Positions 9,374 through 18,657 of a stretch of 64,000 nucleotides of DNA are shown here, piece after piece. The position numbers and the translations under genes were made by a program. The stretch covers positions 62,001-126,000 of the forward strand of contig JACCEP010000005.1 in assembly GCA_013416395.1 (NCBI GenBank). Direction: 5' to 3'. Numbering within the stretch: the first letter of the stretch is position 1; every line of letters starts with the position of its first letter. This stretch comes from Alcaligenaceae bacterium (GTDB lineage: Bacteria > Pseudomonadota > Gammaproteobacteria > Burkholderiales > Burkholderiaceae_B). The notes under the pieces are model-generated. The model did not search any database. It was not told the origin of the DNA and saw nothing but the letters and a program-made list of their open reading frames with translations.

Positions 9374-10684
9374 ATGACCGATCCATTTGTGCTCTCGCCA
9401 GGCCGCACTCAGCTGATCTTCGGGCTTGAATGGCATGCGTTGATCGAGGCCGCCCCAGCAAAAGCAGGTCGACGCCTGGCGCGCCAGCGCAGGGCAACGC
9501 ATATGGCACTCTCAGGGTCAGCGGCTGCGTCGGTTGGTCTGGCGTTTCTGGGTGGCGCACAGCGGCGCGCAACGGGGCTGCATTCGGCTGCGCAAGCTGT
9601 CGCCTCCATGTTTCCTCAAGGCACTTATACGTTGATGCTAGAGGTCGATACCGGCGTTTACTGGCTAGTGGGCGTGCACGAAGGCGCGGTGATCGCTCGC
9701 ACCGACGTATTGCATTGCGACACGGCTTTGGTGCGAACGCTCATTACTGAATTGACTATGGCTTATCCGCATCTGGTCGAGTTGGGCTCGCCAAACGCCC
9801 CGTCAGCTCCCACGCTGCCTGATATTGAATCAGCCGTTTCCAGCAAGACGCTCTTGCTCAAGGTTCGTTCAGCGCGATCGTTCGGGATTGGGCTCTGCCT
9901 GGCATTTGGCTTATTGCTGTCTGCGCTCTACGGGCCATTTAACACTAGGCATACCACTGAAAGTGACAGGGTAGTTCGAGATGGCCAATTTGCCCCAGGC
10001 TTTACTGCGCTCCAACCGTCAACAGCTTCGCCTGGCGTCAGGGTTCATGGTCAGGCAGGGCTGGACGGTCTGCTTCACGTTTTTTATAGCTTGCCGGTGC
10101 AGGCCGATGACTGGGTTCTGCAGCACGCAGCGTGTCTGGATGCGGCACAGTCATGGCAGTGCACCGCCCACTATCACCGCGCTGCCCACAGCGCCAGCAA
10201 CGCCGCGTTCCTGCGTGCGATGCCGTCTTCCTGGCGGGTTGATTTTCCTTCGCTGGAGACGGCTCACGTTCACTGGAGTACCCAGGCTTTTATGGCAGCG
10301 CTTCACGCAGACATGCTAGCGCACAAGGCCGACAACGACAGGCTTTTGTTCAGTCGTCTGCAGGCCATCAGCAAAGCGTTCCAGCGCATTGATATCGGTA
10401 TTTCAACTCCTGTGGTGGAGCAAATCCATGAGGGCGGGCCTCAGTACCAGAGGCGCTCACTACACATTGACGGGCCATTGCGCTCTTTCAGCTTTTTGCC
10501 ACCCTATGCCGCAGGCATGGCCTGGACAAAGGCCGAACTACGGCATCAGCCAATTGATCGTGCAGATGCCCAAAGTAGCAGGTTTGTTTTTTCTTTATCG
10601 GGAGCGCTTTATGAAACGACGAAGCCAAATCTTGCAGCCGATGAGTATGCGTCGAGGCCTGAATTTGTCGCAGCACCGCTTTGA
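9374..10684 (+). CDS. pilO2: Pilus assembly accessory protein PilO2
   Basis: A 436-residue inner-membrane protein of the PilO2 (pilin accessory protein) family of type IVb systems. The ATG at 9374 follows GGAGGGT. The N-terminal half is cytoplasmic and resembles the actin-like N-terminal part of the family (YTLMLEVDTGVYWLVGVHEGAVIARTD). A membrane segment follows at about 175-200 (SFGIGLCLAFGLLLSALYG), then a periplasmic C-terminal half. The position after the secretin and before pilP is the usual order in R64-like clusters. It is thought to help link the inner-membrane motor platform to the secretin. Its last 74 bases overlap the start of pilP in another frame. Confidence 0.8.
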   Translation: MTDPFVLSPGRTQLIFGLEWHALIEAAPAKAGRRLARQRRATHMALSGSAAASVGLAFLGGAQRRATGLHSAAQAVASMFPQGTYTLMLEVDTGVYWLVGVHEGAVIARTDVLHCDTALVRTLITELTMAYPHLVELGSPNAPSAPTLPDIESAVSSKTLLLKVRSARSFGIGLCLAFGLLLSALYGPFNTRHTTESDRVVRDGQFAPGFTALQPSTASPGVRVHGQAGLDGLLHVFYSLPVQADDWVLQHAACLDAAQSWQCTAHYHRAAHSASNAAFLRAMPSSWRVDFPSLETAHVHWSTQAFMAALHADMLAHKADNDRLLFSRLQAISKAFQRIDIGISTPVVEQIHEGGPQYQRRSLHIDGPLRSFSFLPPYAAGMAWTKAELRHQPIDRADAQSSRFVFSLSGALYETTKPNLAADEYASRPEFVAAPL

Positions 10685-11369
10685 ACTTAGGCCTTTTGAA
10701 CTTAAGCCCTTTGCACCAAGACGGCAAGTCACAAGACAGCAAGACACAAGACAGCAAGACACAAGACAGCAAGACACAAGACAGCAAGACACAAGACAGC
10801 AAGACACAAGACAGCACGGCGCAAGGCATAGGCCAGCTCGTAGTGGCTGCTTGAACGTGGCACTTGGAGCTGTTGCGTTAGTTGGAAGTGGTATGGCGTG
10901 GGCCACGGTGGCTGAGCCTCCCAGTATTGCGCACCAGCATGAAGTCGTGGCTGATCCCACGACGCGGATTGTGCAGCAGGTATACGAGTTGATGGAGGTC
11001 GAAACAGCTCAGGCGATAGCTCGTGCACGTCATGCCCCCGAAGTTTCCGACGGGTATTTGGCGGACATTAGCAGTTCTCAAGAAGCCCGTATGTCTCAAG
11101 ACACCCATGGCGCCGATAGGTTAAAGCTGATTGCCATTTATGGCATAGGAAAAAAGCTCGCCGCTCAAGTCATGGCTGGCACCAAACAATACGTGTACCG
11201 ACATGGGCAGGCGTATCCGGTCGGCATGACTGCAGAGTCTTCCGATACAGACGCCTATCAGTTGCGTGGTATTTCAAATTCATGCGTAGTGCTCGAACGA
11301 GACCAACAGGCTCAAACGCTTTGTATTCACCCCGACTTTCGAGTCGACGGTGCTGTAGGACGCCCATGA
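10611..11369 (+). CDS. pilP: Type IVb pilus biogenesis protein PilP
   Basis: A 252-residue protein in PilP position and with the family's C-terminal domain (DRLKLIAIYGIGKKLAAQVM, then VVLERDQQAQTLCI). The ATG at 10611 (MKRRSQILQ) has GGAGCG just upstream; it lies within pilO2. A membrane or signal segment (LNVALGAVALVGSGMAWA) lies unusually far in, at about residues 82-100. The leader in front of it is basic and contains five and a half tandem copies of a pentapeptide TRQQD. Such a long charged leader is not typical of PilP; the protein may be anchored with a cytoplasmic tail, or translation may begin at the internal ATG near 10641, which still includes the repeats. The stop overlaps the pilQ start (ATGA). 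Confidence 0.75.
   Translation: MKRRSQILQPMSMRRGLNLSQHRFELRPFELKPFAPRRQVTRQQDTRQQDTRQQDTRQQDTRQQDTRQHGARHRPARSGCLNVALGAVALVGSGMAWATVAEPPSIAHQHEVVADPTTRIVQQVYELMEVETAQAIARARHAPEVSDGYLADISSSQEARMSQDTHGADRLKLIAIYGIGKKLAAQVMAGTKQYVYRHGQAYPVGMTAESSDTDAYQLRGISNSCVVLERDQQAQTLCIHPDFRVDGAVGRP
10716..10816 (+). repeat. 15-bp tandem repeat in the pilP leader
   Basis: Five perfect tandem copies of ACAAGACAGCAAGAC occupy 10731-10805, preceded by a degenerate copy at 10716-10730 and followed by a partial one to 10816. They encode TRQQD. Perfect identity between copies suggests recent expansion or ongoing slippage; the frame is kept at any copy number. Confidence 0.95.
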
Positions 11370-13054
11370 AAATGCTTGCTTTCTGGCGTCGCGCTGGCAA
11401 AGACAGGTTCGTAGAAGGGCCATTAGGCCGGTTTGATGTGTCTAACGCCGGCACTATCGCCAGCATTGAACAATTGGCAGCTATGCGTCCGGGTTATTTG
11501 CGCACATTGGGTGCGGCGTTCTCAGTTGAGTCGCTGTCAGACCGGTTGGTGCCCGTGCAACTTGAAGATCAAACAGTGGCCATATTTTCTCAGGCGGCGT
11601 ATGTGGGCAGTGACCAGGCCGACGAGCTTGTACGTCGCATCCTTTCGGCAGGCCACAAGCTGGCTACGCCCGAACGCTATGTGCTTGCCCGTTCGCTTTT
11701 GCTGGCGCTTGTGCGCGGACAAGTCACGGCCGAGTCCTTGGGTGGTTTGCCGAGGCACAGTCTCGCGAGCTCCAGGCCGGCGCTCGCAGCCGCTTTTCAA
11801 GATCTTGTCGAATGGGGAGTCCGGCATGGCGCCAGTGACATCCATCTGAATGTTCATCTTGCCGAGCCGAATTCTGAGGTTAATTACACAATATCGGGGC
11901 GCTACGTGGCGCCTGAATGTTTCCGAGGTATGCCCACCAGCACTTTGCTCGACATGCTTTCTGTTGCCTGGATGGATATTCGCGGTGGCAATGGGTCGGT
12001 GTTTGATCCCATGCGTGAGCAGCAGGGGAGTTTGACATTACACATAGATGGCAAGCCTCTTTTGCTACGCTGGTCGTCCATGGCTGCAGATGTTGGTCCT
12101 AGCGTGTGCCTGCGATTGCTAAGTCGCAGCATGCGGGCTTGTTCGTCAGATCTTGATAGCTTGGGCTATATGCACGATCAACTTGCGCAAATCAGGCGTG
12201 CCATGATCTCTGAAAGCGGTGCGGTCATTTTCTCGGGCACTGTGGGGTCGGGGAAATCCACCAGTCTGGCGGCACTGGTAAGCGGTTTGCCTTCGCACCG
12301 CAAAGTCATCACGCTTGAAGACCCGGTTGAATACCTCATTCCGGGTGCGATACAGAATACCTTGGTGCGCAATCTCGATACCTGCTCTCATGATGTGTTT
12401 GCTGCCAAGCTCAGGTCGCTCAGGCGTTCGGCGATGAGCGATGTTTTGTTGGGTGAAATCCGCGATATCGAGACTGGGCGTGCGTTTATGGACCTGGTTG
12501 GCTCAGGCGTCAATGTTTACAGCACTGTGCATGCCCCTTCGGCGGCGATGATACCCGTGCGGTTGTCATCCGGCTTTATTGCCGTACCTGCTGACTTTCT
12601 CGCCACACCAGGTGTACTGCGGTTGCTGGTTTTCCAAGTGTTGTTGCCACGGCTTTGCGATGAATGCGCCCTGCCTGTCTTGGGCTCTGAAGCCCGACTT
12701 GTTGCTGGCGATGAGGGGGTGCGGGGGATAACTTGGCAGGCATGGCTTGAGCTGGTGCGACAGCTTTATGGGCGATCGCTATGCAAAGTACGCATACGCA
12801 ACCCAGAGGGGTGTCAGGCCTGCCGCCAAGATGGCCTGTCCGACTTGTACGGATACCGTGGCCGCACCGTTGCAGCCGAAATTATTGAGCCGGCGCTCTC
12901 CTGGAGCCCACAGCGCAGCGCCATGGAAAGTGCTGTCCTGAAAGCGCTTGACGGGCAGGTGGATCTTCGGGATGTGGAGTCACGCTTTCATGCATTTGAA
13001 ACCGAGAAAATGATGCGGGTAGCCCGCAAACGGGCTGCGGGAGGTGCATCGTGA
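11366..13054 (+). CDS. pilQ: Type IVb pilus assembly ATPase (GspE/PilQ family)
   Basis: Cytoplasmic ATPase that powers pilin insertion into the fibre. The ATG at 11366 overlaps the pilP stop and yields 562 residues. Walker A is GTVGSGKS at about 291-298, preceded by the N-terminal domain of GspE-type ATPases; the Asp box is ITLEDPVEY and Walker B is DVLLGEIRD. A four-cysteine zinc motif is present (CDEC, then CQAC about 70 residues later), as in GspE/PilB-type assembly ATPases and unlike PilT retraction ATPases. R64 naming is used: PilQ here is the ATPase, not the secretin of type IVa systems. Its stop overlaps pilR (GTGA). Confidence 0.9.
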   Translation: MKMLAFWRRAGKDRFVEGPLGRFDVSNAGTIASIEQLAAMRPGYLRTLGAAFSVESLSDRLVPVQLEDQTVAIFSQAAYVGSDQADELVRRILSAGHKLATPERYVLARSLLLALVRGQVTAESLGGLPRHSLASSRPALAAAFQDLVEWGVRHGASDIHLNVHLAEPNSEVNYTISGRYVAPECFRGMPTSTLLDMLSVAWMDIRGGNGSVFDPMREQQGSLTLHIDGKPLLLRWSSMAADVGPSVCLRLLSRSMRACSSDLDSLGYMHDQLAQIRRAMISESGAVIFSGTVGSGKSTSLAALVSGLPSHRKVITLEDPVEYLIPGAIQNTLVRNLDTCSHDVFAAKLRSLRRSAMSDVLLGEIRDIETGRAFMDLVGSGVNVYSTVHAPSAAMIPVRLSSGFIAVPADFLATPGVLRLLVFQVLLPRLCDECALPVLGSEARLVAGDEGVRGITWQAWLELVRQLYGRSLCKVRIRNPEGCQACRQDGLSDLYGYRGRTVAAEIIEPALSWSPQRSAMESAVLKALDGQVDLRDVESRFHAFETEKMMRVARKRAAGGAS

Positions 13055-14187
13055 ACGCGTTCTTAAGTGGATATGGTCACCATCTGTCGATCATGACACG
13101 GCTTTCACGTCTTTTTGATCGATGGCGTTTCAGGCAAATGCGGGTCGACTATTACGACTATCTTTGTGCCTTGCTTCATGGTGGTCAAGGTCGCCGAACA
13201 CTTAAAGAAGTTTTCGCTCAAGATGCCGCCCGATTTGGGCAACGCTCTGTACGTGGACGGCTTTCTCGTGATTGGTTAGGTGTCTATCAGGCATCAGGTG
13301 GAGATCTCTATATCACCTGGCGCGGCAGTTTTCCCATGATAGAACTCAGTATTCTCAGGTGTGCACAAGCGTTCGGCCATGCCGCGCTAACCAGCACCTT
13401 GGGCAAACTCTCGGAAACCCTGCGGCTTGCCGAGAGTGTCAGGGGTATTTTGGCCGGTTGTCTTTCAGCGGCGGCCGTCGCCCTTGGCCTGTTGTTCATC
13501 ATGTTGCTTGCGATTCCTTTTTACACGCTGCCTCAGCTTTTGCAGGCATTTGCCGTGTTGCCCTCAGACCATTATGGGCCACTGACGCTACGCCTGATCG
13601 GGCTGGCACGCCAGGTCGAATCCTGGTGGCTGTTCGCGGCGGTGCTGCTGGCTGCCGCAGCGTTTGTGTTGCTGTGGTCTTTGCCTAATGCCGTAGGCCC
13701 TGTACGTCGCTGGCTGGATCGTCACGCAATCTGGCGGATCTATCGATATGCTCAAACACTGAGACTGCTTGATTTCACCGCGATTTTGCTCGACACGGGT
13801 GGCAGTGGTGCTATCCAGTTGCGTACTGCTCTCAGAAGTCAGCAGGCCGGCGCTTCGCCCTGGATGTCAGAGTGCATTGCAGTGATGCTGGAGCGTATTG
13901 ATGCTGGCGCAACAGGTGCTGCCAGTTTTGAAACGCCCATGCTCGATAGCGATCATTTTTGGTTTCTGTGCGACATGGTGGCCGCGCGAGGCCTCGCCAC
14001 AGGCCTTCAGTTGTGCGCGGCGCGCTTGCGTAAACATGTGTTGGGCACCGTTTCCAGGCAAGCGCAGGCATGGCGCTGGGCCCTGTTGTTGTCAGTGGTT
14101 GCCAGCATGGCCGCCATCGGCTTTTTTCATTATGCCGTCATCGATGAGCTGCGCCAGTCACTCATTTTTTTCTATGCCGGGCAATAA
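13051..14187 (+). CDS. pilR: Inner-membrane pilus platform protein (GspF/PilR family)
   Basis: A 378-residue polytopic platform protein on which the PilQ ATPase acts. The GTG start at 13051 overlaps the pilQ stop and has GGGAGGTG upstream. Hydrophobic segments at about 133-165 (LSAAAVALGLLFIMLLAIPF), 190-215 (WWLFAAVLLAAAAFVLLW) and near the C terminus (ALLLSVVASMAAIGFFHYAV) give the three-span layout of GspF proteins. The two cytoplasmic domains have the short helical repeats of T2SSF domains (LCALLHGGQGRRTLKEVFAQ ...). Context between the ATPase and the major pilin supports the call. Confidence 0.87.
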   Translation: MNAFLSGYGHHLSIMTRLSRLFDRWRFRQMRVDYYDYLCALLHGGQGRRTLKEVFAQDAARFGQRSVRGRLSRDWLGVYQASGGDLYITWRGSFPMIELSILRCAQAFGHAALTSTLGKLSETLRLAESVRGILAGCLSAAAVALGLLFIMLLAIPFYTLPQLLQAFAVLPSDHYGPLTLRLIGLARQVESWWLFAAVLLAAAAFVLLWSLPNAVGPVRRWLDRHAIWRIYRYAQTLRLLDFTAILLDTGGSGAIQLRTALRSQQAGASPWMSECIAVMLERIDAGATGAASFETPMLDSDHFWFLCDMVAARGLATGLQLCAARLRKHVLGTVSRQAQAWRWALLLSVVASMAAIGFFHYAVIDELRQSLIFFYAGQ

Positions 14188-14217
14188 GGCCGGGCGGTTT
14201 TCAAGGAGCTAGCTTAT

Positions 14218-14781
14218 ATGGCTGTTATGGCTGTTTCGGGGCAACGAGGGTTCTCGCTGGTTGAGGTGTCGGTCGTCATGGCCATTATTCTGCTGATGGC
14301 AATTATCGGCGTCCCGGTAATCAGTAATTTTGTTGTAGAAAGCAAAGTGCCTAAAGTCGGCGAGCAATTAGCACGTTTTGTTCTACAGGCTAAGGTCAAT
14401 GCGCTTAGTGGCTCACCCACGCCCTATAGGGGCATGAACACGTCAACTCTGGCCAGCTCGGTCATGGGTTCGTCGATTTTTACGGTCTCGGGCAGAGAAG
14501 ATGCGCCTCGCGTAATGCATGGCCTTGGTGCCAACGGTGAAATAAGTGTTGCCGAGCAGGCGGGCGGATCGGCCTTCTCGATCACACTGACACGAGTAAG
14601 CCATGCAGCGTGCCCATCGATCGCATCGGTGATGCAGCGTATGGCCGATACCATTGTTATGGGTGCAGAAGGGCGCGCCACTTCGGTAGTAAAAGACGGC
14701 ACTGTTCAGTACAACGCGCAGCTGGCTAAAGCACGCTGCGCGCGGGGTGATGTAAACACGGTCGTGTTTACCATGAGCTAA
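14218..14781 (+). CDS. pilS: Type IVb major prepilin (PilS family)
   Basis: Structural pilin of 187 residues. The ATG at 14218 lies 9 bases after AAGGAG. The leader ends QRG, and cleavage after Gly11 would give a mature protein beginning FSLVEVSVVMAIILLMAII, with Glu at position 5 and the hydrophobic assembly helix. The leader is short for type IVb, and the mature N-terminal Phe rather than Met or Leu is of type IVa style. The rest is a globular pilin head with two cysteines (HAACPSI and KARCARG) placed to close a C-terminal disulfide loop. No prepilin peptidase is encoded in the cluster, so a peptidase encoded elsewhere must process it. Confidence 0.87.
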   Translation: MAVMAVSGQRGFSLVEVSVVMAIILLMAIIGVPVISNFVVESKVPKVGEQLARFVLQAKVNALSGSPTPYRGMNTSTLASSVMGSSIFTVSGREDAPRVMHGLGANGEISVAEQAGGSAFSITLTRVSHAACPSIASVMQRMADTIVMGAEGRATSVVKDGTVQYNAQLAKARCARGDVNTVVFTMS

Positions 14782-14791
14782 GGCTTGAATC

Positions 14792-15916
14792 ATGCACAAA
14801 CAACAAGGGTTTGCGCTGCTCGAACTGTTGGTCGCGACGCTGGTGGCTACATTGCTGGCTATATGGGGTGCTGCAAGGTTGGCAGATGCCGCCCACGAGT
14901 CGGGAGCCCAGGCGTCGGCGGCATGGATGATGTCGGTTCGCGACGGCGTGGCAGCGTATCTGGATCGTTATGCCGACACCTTGCATTCAGCAACCCAGCC
15001 CGATGCGCTGGCCAACGTCGGCTATGCAGATTGGGCCGCGCCTACACTAGGCGAACTTGAATCAGATGGTTTGCTGTCGCGAGGGTTTCCCAAGATGGGG
15101 CCTATGGCTGTGCGTTCAAGCTTGGCAGGGCCAGTCAACGGGGCTGCTACGGCAAGTCGGGGTGCAATGCCTGCTTCCGGTAGGGAAGGGGCGCATGTGC
15201 GTTTATTCAAAAACCCCGGCTGCACAGGGGAGGCGTGTCGTCTGCACGCTGTCGTTTACAGCCGTCACCCCATGCTTGCTCCAAACAGCCGTCAAGTAGA
15301 CAGCCGCGGTATTGCTCAATGGTTGCTAAGCACGCAAGGAATGGGTGGTTGGGTAAACCCCGCCAGGCCTCGTCAGCTTGCAGGTGCATCATTTGACTGG
15401 GTCAATCCGCCGTGGAGAGGTCCCGCACTACTTCCCGGAACCGTTGCGTTGGCGGTTGGGACAGCGTCGGTCTCAGGTGCAAAGTTCGTGCGCATGCGCG
15501 ATACACGCGATCCTGAGTTTCAAGGTTCCATCTCCGTGAAGGGCCCCGTTACCGCGTCTTCTGACGTTAAGGTAGGTGGTTATTTGCATTTGCGGTCTGT
15601 ACCCCCCACCTTGGTTACCTGCGCGAGTGAGGGGGCGATCGCCTTGCGCGAACGCGGCGGTTTAGTGCTTTGCCGAAACAGGCAATGGCGCTCCCTGACC
15701 GGGGGCGTAGCGGGTGCGTTTAGCGTTGACGGTTCGCATTGGTGCCACGTGAGGGGAGCAGGTCATCCAGACCGTCCCAATTCATACTACGTTAATCCTC
15801 ACACAGGAAACTGCACATGCCCGCCTGGTACCACTGCATTTTTTATGAGCGAAGGCAGCACTGAAGGGGAGGGTGACGGCAACAGGCGCATCAGGCGTTA
15901 TCTATGCCTTGGCTAG
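14792..15916 (+). CDS. pilV: Minor prepilin / tip adhesin (PilV-like)
   Basis: A 374-residue prepilin-like protein, starting 10 bases after pilS. The N terminus MHKQQG/FALLELLVATLVATLLAIWG has a six-residue leader, a peptidase site and Glu5. The body is about twice pilin length, with a segment resembling the collagen-like/beta part of PilV (PEFQGSISVKGPVTASSDVKVGGYL). The C-terminal third is rich in cysteine (SHWCHVRG, GNCTCPPG, YLCLG), as expected for a secreted tip adhesin. No inverted-repeat shufflon or recombinase gene follows; alaS begins about 100 bases later. Position as last gene of the cluster supports PilV. Confidence 0.78.
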   Translation: MHKQQGFALLELLVATLVATLLAIWGAARLADAAHESGAQASAAWMMSVRDGVAAYLDRYADTLHSATQPDALANVGYADWAAPTLGELESDGLLSRGFPKMGPMAVRSSLAGPVNGAATASRGAMPASGREGAHVRLFKNPGCTGEACRLHAVVYSRHPMLAPNSRQVDSRGIAQWLLSTQGMGGWVNPARPRQLAGASFDWVNPPWRGPALLPGTVALAVGTASVSGAKFVRMRDTRDPEFQGSISVKGPVTASSDVKVGGYLHLRSVPPTLVTCASEGAIALRERGGLVLCRNRQWRSLTGGVAGAFSVDGSHWCHVRGAGHPDRPNSYYVNPHTGNCTCPPGTTAFFMSEGSTEGEGDGNRRIRRYLCLG

Positions 15917-15977
15917 GTTAGCGCCAACGTTAGGGTGTGCTTTTCCCGTGTACGACCCCTAATCGCAAATCTCCCTC

Positions 15978-15983
15978 TATAAT
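15978..15983 (+). promoter_or_regulatory. Candidate -10 box of alaS
   Basis: A perfect TATAAT lies 34 bases before the alaS ATG, in an AT-rich stretch after the pilus cluster. No convincing -35 hexamer is found at 16-18 bases upstream. Confidence 0.5.
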
Positions 15984-16016
15984 TAGCGGTTACCTGTCAA
16001 ATAGTGTTTTTCTGCA

Positions 16017-18641
16017 ATGAAAACGTCTGAAATACGTAAAAAGTTCCTGTCCTTTTTTGAGACCAAAGGCCACCAGGTGGTGTCGTCGTCGTCACTGGTC
16101 CCGGCCAACGACCCGACGCTGTTGTTTACCAATGCGGGCATGGTTCAGTTCAAGGATGTCTTCACGGGTAGAGAAACACGCTCCTACCTGCGCGCAACCA
16201 GCTCACAGCGGTGCGTGCGCGCAGGTGGCAAGCACAATGACCTTGAAAACGTAGGCTATACCGCGCGCCACCATACGTTCTTTGAGATGCTGGGCAACTT
16301 CAGCTTTGGCGATTATTTCAAGCGTGATGCGATCCATTACGCCTGGGAGTTGCTCACGTCTGTATACGGTCTGCCAGCCGACAAGCTAACTGTCACGGTC
16401 TATCACGAAGACGACGAAGCTTTTCAGATATGGGCAGAAGAAGTCGGTGTTCCGGTTGAGCGCATCATCCGTATCGGCGACAACAAAGGCGCTCGCTACG
16501 CGTCGGACAACTTCTGGCAAATGGCTGACACCGGGCCTTGTGGGCCCTGTTCCGAAATTTTCTATGATCATGGCCCTGCCATCTGGGGCGGGCCTCCGGG
16601 GTCACCCGAAGAAGACGGCGACCGTTTCATCGAAATCTGGAACCTCGTTTTCATGCAGTTCGAGCGTGCGGCTGACGGCTCAATGACGCCACTTCCCAAG
16701 CCGTGCGTCGATACTGGTATGGGTCTGGAGCGCGTGTCTGCCGTGTTGCAGCATGTGCATTCCAACTATGAAATTGACTTGTTCCAGGCGCTGATCAAGG
16801 CTGCTGCGCGTGAAACCGGGGTCGATAACCTTGCCGATAATTCGCTCAAGGTCATTGCCGATCACATTCGCGCTTGCAGCTTTCTTATTGTTGATGGGGT
16901 TATCCCAGGCAACGAGGGCCGGGGCTATGTATTGCGCCGTATTATCAGGCGTGCTTTGCGCCATGGGCACAAGCTTGGCCAAACTGGTCTGTTCTTTCAC
17001 AAACTGGTGCCAGATCTTGTGGCCGAAATGGGGCAGGCCTACCCTGAGCTTGAAGCCCAGCAAGATCGCGTCGCGCAGGTGCTTCGTCAGGAAGAAGAGC
17101 GGTTCAGCGAAACCTTAGAGCACGGCATCAAGATTCTCGATGCTGCGCTTGCTGGCGTGCCAGAAAATGGCACGCTCGACGGGCAGACCCTCTTTACGCT
17201 TTATGACACCTACGGTTTTCCGGTAGACCTGACGGCAGATATCTGTCGCGAGCGCAACGTACAGGTTGATCTCGAAGGCTTCGAAAAGGCAATGAGTCAT
17301 CAGCGCGAGCAGGCGCGCGCCGCTGGCAAGTTCAAGGTCGCTGAAGGCTTGACCTACGCGGGTGTTGATACGCGATTTGAGGGCTATGAGCACCTTGAAC
17401 AGACGGGCACAATTACGGCGATTTACGTAGAAGGTACCTCTGTACCTAGTGCTCAGCAAGGTCAGGAAGCCATTGTGGTGCTCGATACCACTTCGTTTTA
17501 CGCTGAGTCAGGTGGGCAGTCGGGCGATACGGGCGTACTCGCCGGTGACGCCATGCTTTTTGAGGTCGCTGACACGCAAAAAATACAAAGCGCGGTCTTT
17601 GGCCATCATGGGCGCGTGGCGCAAGGTGTGCTTTCTGTCGGTGATACCGTTGAGGCTCGGGTTGATGCCGCACAGCGTGCTCGAACCGTGCGTAACCATT
17701 CGGCTACCCATCTTATGCACAAGGCACTGCGCCAGGTACTGGGCGGGCATGTGCAACAGCGTGGCTCGTTAGTCGATGCAGACAAAACACGTTTTGACTT
17801 TGCCCACGACGCACCGGTTACGCCAGCACAGATCGTTGAAGTCGAGCGTATTGTCAACGATGAGATTCTGGCCAATCATCCGACCAGTGCTCGTGTCATG
17901 CCCTATGATGAGGCGGTGCAGGGTGGCGCCATGGCCTTGTTTGGCGAAAAATACGGCGATACCGTTCGCGTTCTCGATATTGGTTTTTCACGTGAGCTTT
18001 GCGGTGGCACTCATGTGGCGCGCACGGGCGATATTGGGCTGTTCAAAATTGTTTCCGAAGGCGGCGTTGCCGCTGGCGTACGACGCGTTGAAGCCATTAC
18101 GGGTGATAACGCCGTCAAGTGGGTTCAGAATCTGAACGAAACCTTGTTGCGCGCAGCCGGGCAGCTCAAAACACAACCTGCTGGCGTGGTCGAGCGCATT
18201 GCAGCGCTGCAGTCCCAGATCAAGTCGCTGGAGCGTGATCTTGACCAGGCCAAGAGCAAACTAGCTACTTCGGCTGGTAGTGATCTCGCCGCCAATGCCA
18301 TTGTGCTTGAAGGCAATGTCAGGCTGCTGGTTGCCAACATGAAAGGCACTGACCCGAAAGCATTGCGGGGCATGGTTGATCAGTTAAAAGACAAGCTTAA
18401 GTCTGCAGTGGTGTTGCTCGCAACGGTGGCTGACAACAAGATCAGCCTGGTTGCTGGTGTTACGTCCGATCTGGCCGACAAAGTTAAGGCCGGCGATCTG
18501 GTTGGTATGGTGGCAGCCCAGGTGGGTGGTAAGGGCGGCGGCCGTCCCGAGATGGCCATGGGGGGCGGTACAGATGTCGTGGCGCTTCCAGCGGCTACAG
18601 AAGGCGTTGAGGCTTGGGTGCGTCAGAAGCTGGCACCGTAA
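16017..18641 (+). CDS. alaS: Alanine--tRNA ligase
   Basis: Charges tRNA-Ala in the cytoplasm. The 874-residue length is that of complete AlaRS. The class II aminoacylation core opens with [20 protein letters not shown] and [12 protein letters not shown]. The editing domain has the zinc ligands HSATHLMH (His561, His565) and CGGTH (Cys662, His666), which clear mischarged Ser/Gly. The C-terminal C-Ala region ends with [15 protein letters not shown]. The ATG at 16017 gives the usual [10 protein letters not shown] start. It follows the pilus cluster and is followed within 16 bases by a TusA-family gene, with which it is probably co-transcribed. Confidence 0.97.
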   Translation: MKTSEIRKKFLSFFETKGHQVVSSSSLVPANDPTLLFTNAGMVQFKDVFTGRETRSYLRATSSQRCVRAGGKHNDLENVGYTARHHTFFEMLGNFSFGDYFKRDAIHYAWELLTSVYGLPADKLTVTVYHEDDEAFQIWAEEVGVPVERIIRIGDNKGARYASDNFWQMADTGPCGPCSEIFYDHGPAIWGGPPGSPEEDGDRFIEIWNLVFMQFERAADGSMTPLPKPCVDTGMGLERVSAVLQHVHSNYEIDLFQALIKAAARETGVDNLADNSLKVIADHIRACSFLIVDGVIPGNEGRGYVLRRIIRRALRHGHKLGQTGLFFHKLVPDLVAEMGQAYPELEAQQDRVAQVLRQEEERFSETLEHGIKILDAALAGVPENGTLDGQTLFTLYDTYGFPVDLTADICRERNVQVDLEGFEKAMSHQREQARAAGKFKVAEGLTYAGVDTRFEGYEHLEQTGTITAIYVEGTSVPSAQQGQEAIVVLDTTSFYAESGGQSGDTGVLAGDAMLFEVADTQKIQSAVFGHHGRVAQGVLSVGDTVEARVDAAQRARTVRNHSATHLMHKALRQVLGGHVQQRGSLVDADKTRFDFAHDAPVTPAQIVEVERIVNDEILANHPTSARVMPYDEAVQGGAMALFGEKYGDTVRVLDIGFSRELCGGTHVARTGDIGLFKIVSEGGVAAGVRRVEAITGDNAVKWVQNLNETLLRAAGQLKTQPAGVVERIAALQSQIKSLERDLDQAKSKLATSAGSDLAANAIVLEGNVRLLVANMKGTDPKALRGMVDQLKDKLKSAVVLLATVADNKISLVAGVTSDLADKVKAGDLVGMVAAQVGGKGGGRPEMAMGGGTDVVALPAATEGVEAWVRQKLAP

Positions 18642-18657
18642 TCGAAAAGAAGCAAAC

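Noticed and set aside
10716-10816. CRISPR-like array at the 15-bp repeats
   Set aside because: Units are contiguous with no spacers and encode a peptide in frame.
10488-11028. Minus-strand frames with Leu-Ser-Cys-Val repeats
   Set aside because: They are antisense readings of the 15-bp repeats in pilP; the plus-strand reading has the PilP domain.
14161-14217. Small pilM-like gene before pilS
   Set aside because: The 30-base gap between pilR and pilS holds only the pilS ribosome site.
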